DNA from: Candidatus Hermodarchaeota archaeon
GTDB lineage: Archaea > Asgardarchaeota > Hermodarchaeia > Hermodarchaeales > Hermodarchaeaceae
Reading direction: 5' to 3'
NCBI GenBank assembly: GCA_016839995.1
Contig: JAEOTD010000036.1
Coordinates: forward strand, 1-24,642
Length of the DNA: 24,642 bases
Below the pieces are notes generated by a model. It saw nothing but the letters and a program-made list of their open reading frames with translations, searched no databases and was not told the origin of the DNA. Each line of letters opens with the position of its first letter. The first letter of the stretch is position 1. The position numbers and the translations under genes were made by a program. This document shows, piece by piece, positions 23,551-24,642 of the stretch.

Positions 23551-24362
23551 CACTTCGGGTCGAACTCCTCATCATCGGCAATGAACTACTCTCCGGTCAC
23601 ACCTTGGACACCAACTCTCAATGGCTAGCCCAACGCCTCTTTGACCTCGATTTACCGGTCAACCAAATTCTTGTAATCGAAGACAAAATCGAACATATAG
23701 CACAAGCGATCAAACTGAGTGTCGAACGCTGTACAAACCTACTCATCACCAGTGGAGGACTTGGACCTACTTTTGACGATATCACCGCTGAAGGCTTAGC
23801 CTCCGCCGCTGAGGTATCCCTCCAGCTTCATCCTGAAGCACTTAGAATGGTAACCCAACGTTACCAAAAGCTCAAAACCCAAGGATTAGTGGAATCGAGC
23901 GATATCACGCCTGCCCGAGAAAAAATGGCACGACTTCCCAATGGTGCAAAACCTCTCCCTAACAGTGTTGGTTCCGCACCAGGGATTTACCTCAAAATAG
24001 CCAATACTGAGGTATACTGTCTCCCAGGAGTCCCCCAAGAGCTATATGCCATATTCATGGATGCAGTGACACCCCTGATTGCACCGTTAACTCAAAAGGT
24101 TGCTCTCCAAGAAATCATTCAAGTACCCATTCTAGATGAATCCCATCTTGCACCACTAATTGATACCGTTATGCAAGACTCAACAGGAGTCTATCTGAAA
24201 TCACTCCCACGCCCCTATCAGAGTCGACAACCCCTCAGAGTGGCGATAACAACAACAGCTACTACAAAATCGCAAGCCACCAAACAACTTCAAGAAGCAA
24301 TTCTCAAACTGCGAAAAATCACTCATACTCATCGACAAATCGAGTCAGCACTAAACGATTAG
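23547..24362 (+). CDS. CinA N-terminal (MoCF) domain protein
   Basis: This 271-residue protein is the molybdopterin-binding-like domain of CinA. It shows LLIIGNELLSGHTLDTNSQWLA at 7-28, LLITSGGLGPTFDDITAEGLA near 65-85 and LPNSVGSAPGIYL followed by CLPGVPQEL near 137-165. The C-terminal deamidase domain of bacterial CinA is absent, as is usual in archaea. Homologues are linked to nucleotide pyrophosphatase activity on NAD-type or ADP-ribose substrates, but the role here is not shown. Its ATG overlaps the M20-like stop as ATGA, so the pair is probably cotranslated. It converges with the next gene. Confidence 0.9.
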   Translation: MTLRVELLIIGNELLSGHTLDTNSQWLAQRLFDLDLPVNQILVIEDKIEHIAQAIKLSVERCTNLLITSGGLGPTFDDITAEGLASAAEVSLQLHPEALRMVTQRYQKLKTQGLVESSDITPAREKMARLPNGAKPLPNSVGSAPGIYLKIANTEVYCLPGVPQELYAIFMDAVTPLIAPLTQKVALQEIIQVPILDESHLAPLIDTVMQDSTGVYLKSLPRPYQSRQPLRVAITTTATTKSQATKQLQEAILKLRKITHTHRQIESALND

Positions 24363-24407
24363 TTGATTTATGCTAACTCTTGGGAAAGGGAAAAGAGGCA
24401 ATCCGGT

Positions 24408-24620
24408 TTATTCTTCGCCCAGTTCGATTCCAAGCACTTCATCCAATTTGTGATGCGTTTTCTTTTCTAACTGGTTTAGAGCTTGTACAAGAAATTCTTT
24501 GACAGTACGATCACTGTTGGGATTTTCTGCCTTCCAGGCAAGGAAAGAAGCCACAAGTTCAAGGGCGTCAATCACTCCTCGCAGATACCGAGGATCCAAG
24601 TTATCCGATTGAATTGACAT
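24408..24620 (-). CDS. Small unknown protein, possibly extending past the window
   Basis: The ATG at 24620 opens 70 residues, mainly helical by composition, with ALELVASFLAWKAENPNSDRTVKEFLVQALNQLEKK in the middle. I do not recognise it. GGTGAAG lies just upstream. However, the same frame stays open from 24620 to the window edge (reading LILGEEL before the Met), so the true start may lie outside the window. It converges with the CinA-like gene with a 45-base gap. Confidence 0.55.
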   Translation of the reverse strand: MSIQSDNLDPRYLRGVIDALELVASFLAWKAENPNSDRTVKEFLVQALNQLEKKTHHKLDEVLGIELGEE

Positions 24621-24642
24621 AAGTTCTTCACCAAGGATGAGT

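Noticed and set aside
1..24642. tRNA, rRNA, CRISPR arrays and insertion sequences
   Set aside because: I looked for cloverleaf-like ends, regularly spaced repeats and transposase motifs and saw none; a dedicated search could still find a weak case.

Overview
The window looks like part of an archaeal chromosome, most likely from an Asgard-type lineage. The reasons are a Ras/Rab-like small GTPase, an archaeal FEN1, TATA-like elements upstream of several genes, frequent GGAGG/GGTGG ribosome binding sites with GTG and TTG starts, and archaeal hydrogenase operons. The lineage call is inference; no marker gene in the window settles it.

Layout. At 1-4.96 kb there are separate housekeeping and accessory genes: a secreted M6 metalloprotease cut by the window edge, a Rab-like GTPase, a ModE-type winged-helix regulator, an APH/Bud32-like kinase, a small ORF, a small membrane protein and FEN1. 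At 4.97-6.58 kb lies an unrecognised 535-residue protein. At 6.7-8.08 kb is a CoA-disulfide-reductase-type flavoenzyme. From 8.1 to 15.8 kb a tightly packed minus-strand operon encodes a group 4 membrane-bound [NiFe] hydrogenase (NuoB, HyfE/NuoK-like, NuoI, NuoH, NuoL, NuoD and NuoC homologues). Its promoter-proximal genes are a four-cluster ferredoxin, a cysteine-free HdrC-like protein and a complete HdrB. From 15.9 to 19.9 kb a second minus-strand operon, hydB-hydG-hydD-hydA, encodes a group 3b NAD(P)-linked hydrogenase (sulfhydrogenase type). Divergent from it is a 630-residue TrmB-like regulator with a very long helical middle. The window closes with an M20-like protein lacking several metal ligands, a CinA-type MoCF protein and a small unknown gene.

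How it may work together. The group 3b enzyme can exchange electrons between H2 and NAD(P)H. The group 4 complex would couple ferredoxin/H2 chemistry to ion translocation. The HdrB/HdrC/ferredoxin genes at the head of that operon suggest a branch to a thiol-disulfide couple, and the neighbouring CoA-disulfide-reductase homologue is also a thiol/sulfur enzyme. This hydrogen-to-disulfide island is the most interesting part of the window. A second point is an in-frame TAG in the NuoC-like gene, in a region where TAG is also a common normal stop.

I see no tRNA, rRNA, CRISPR array or insertion sequence.
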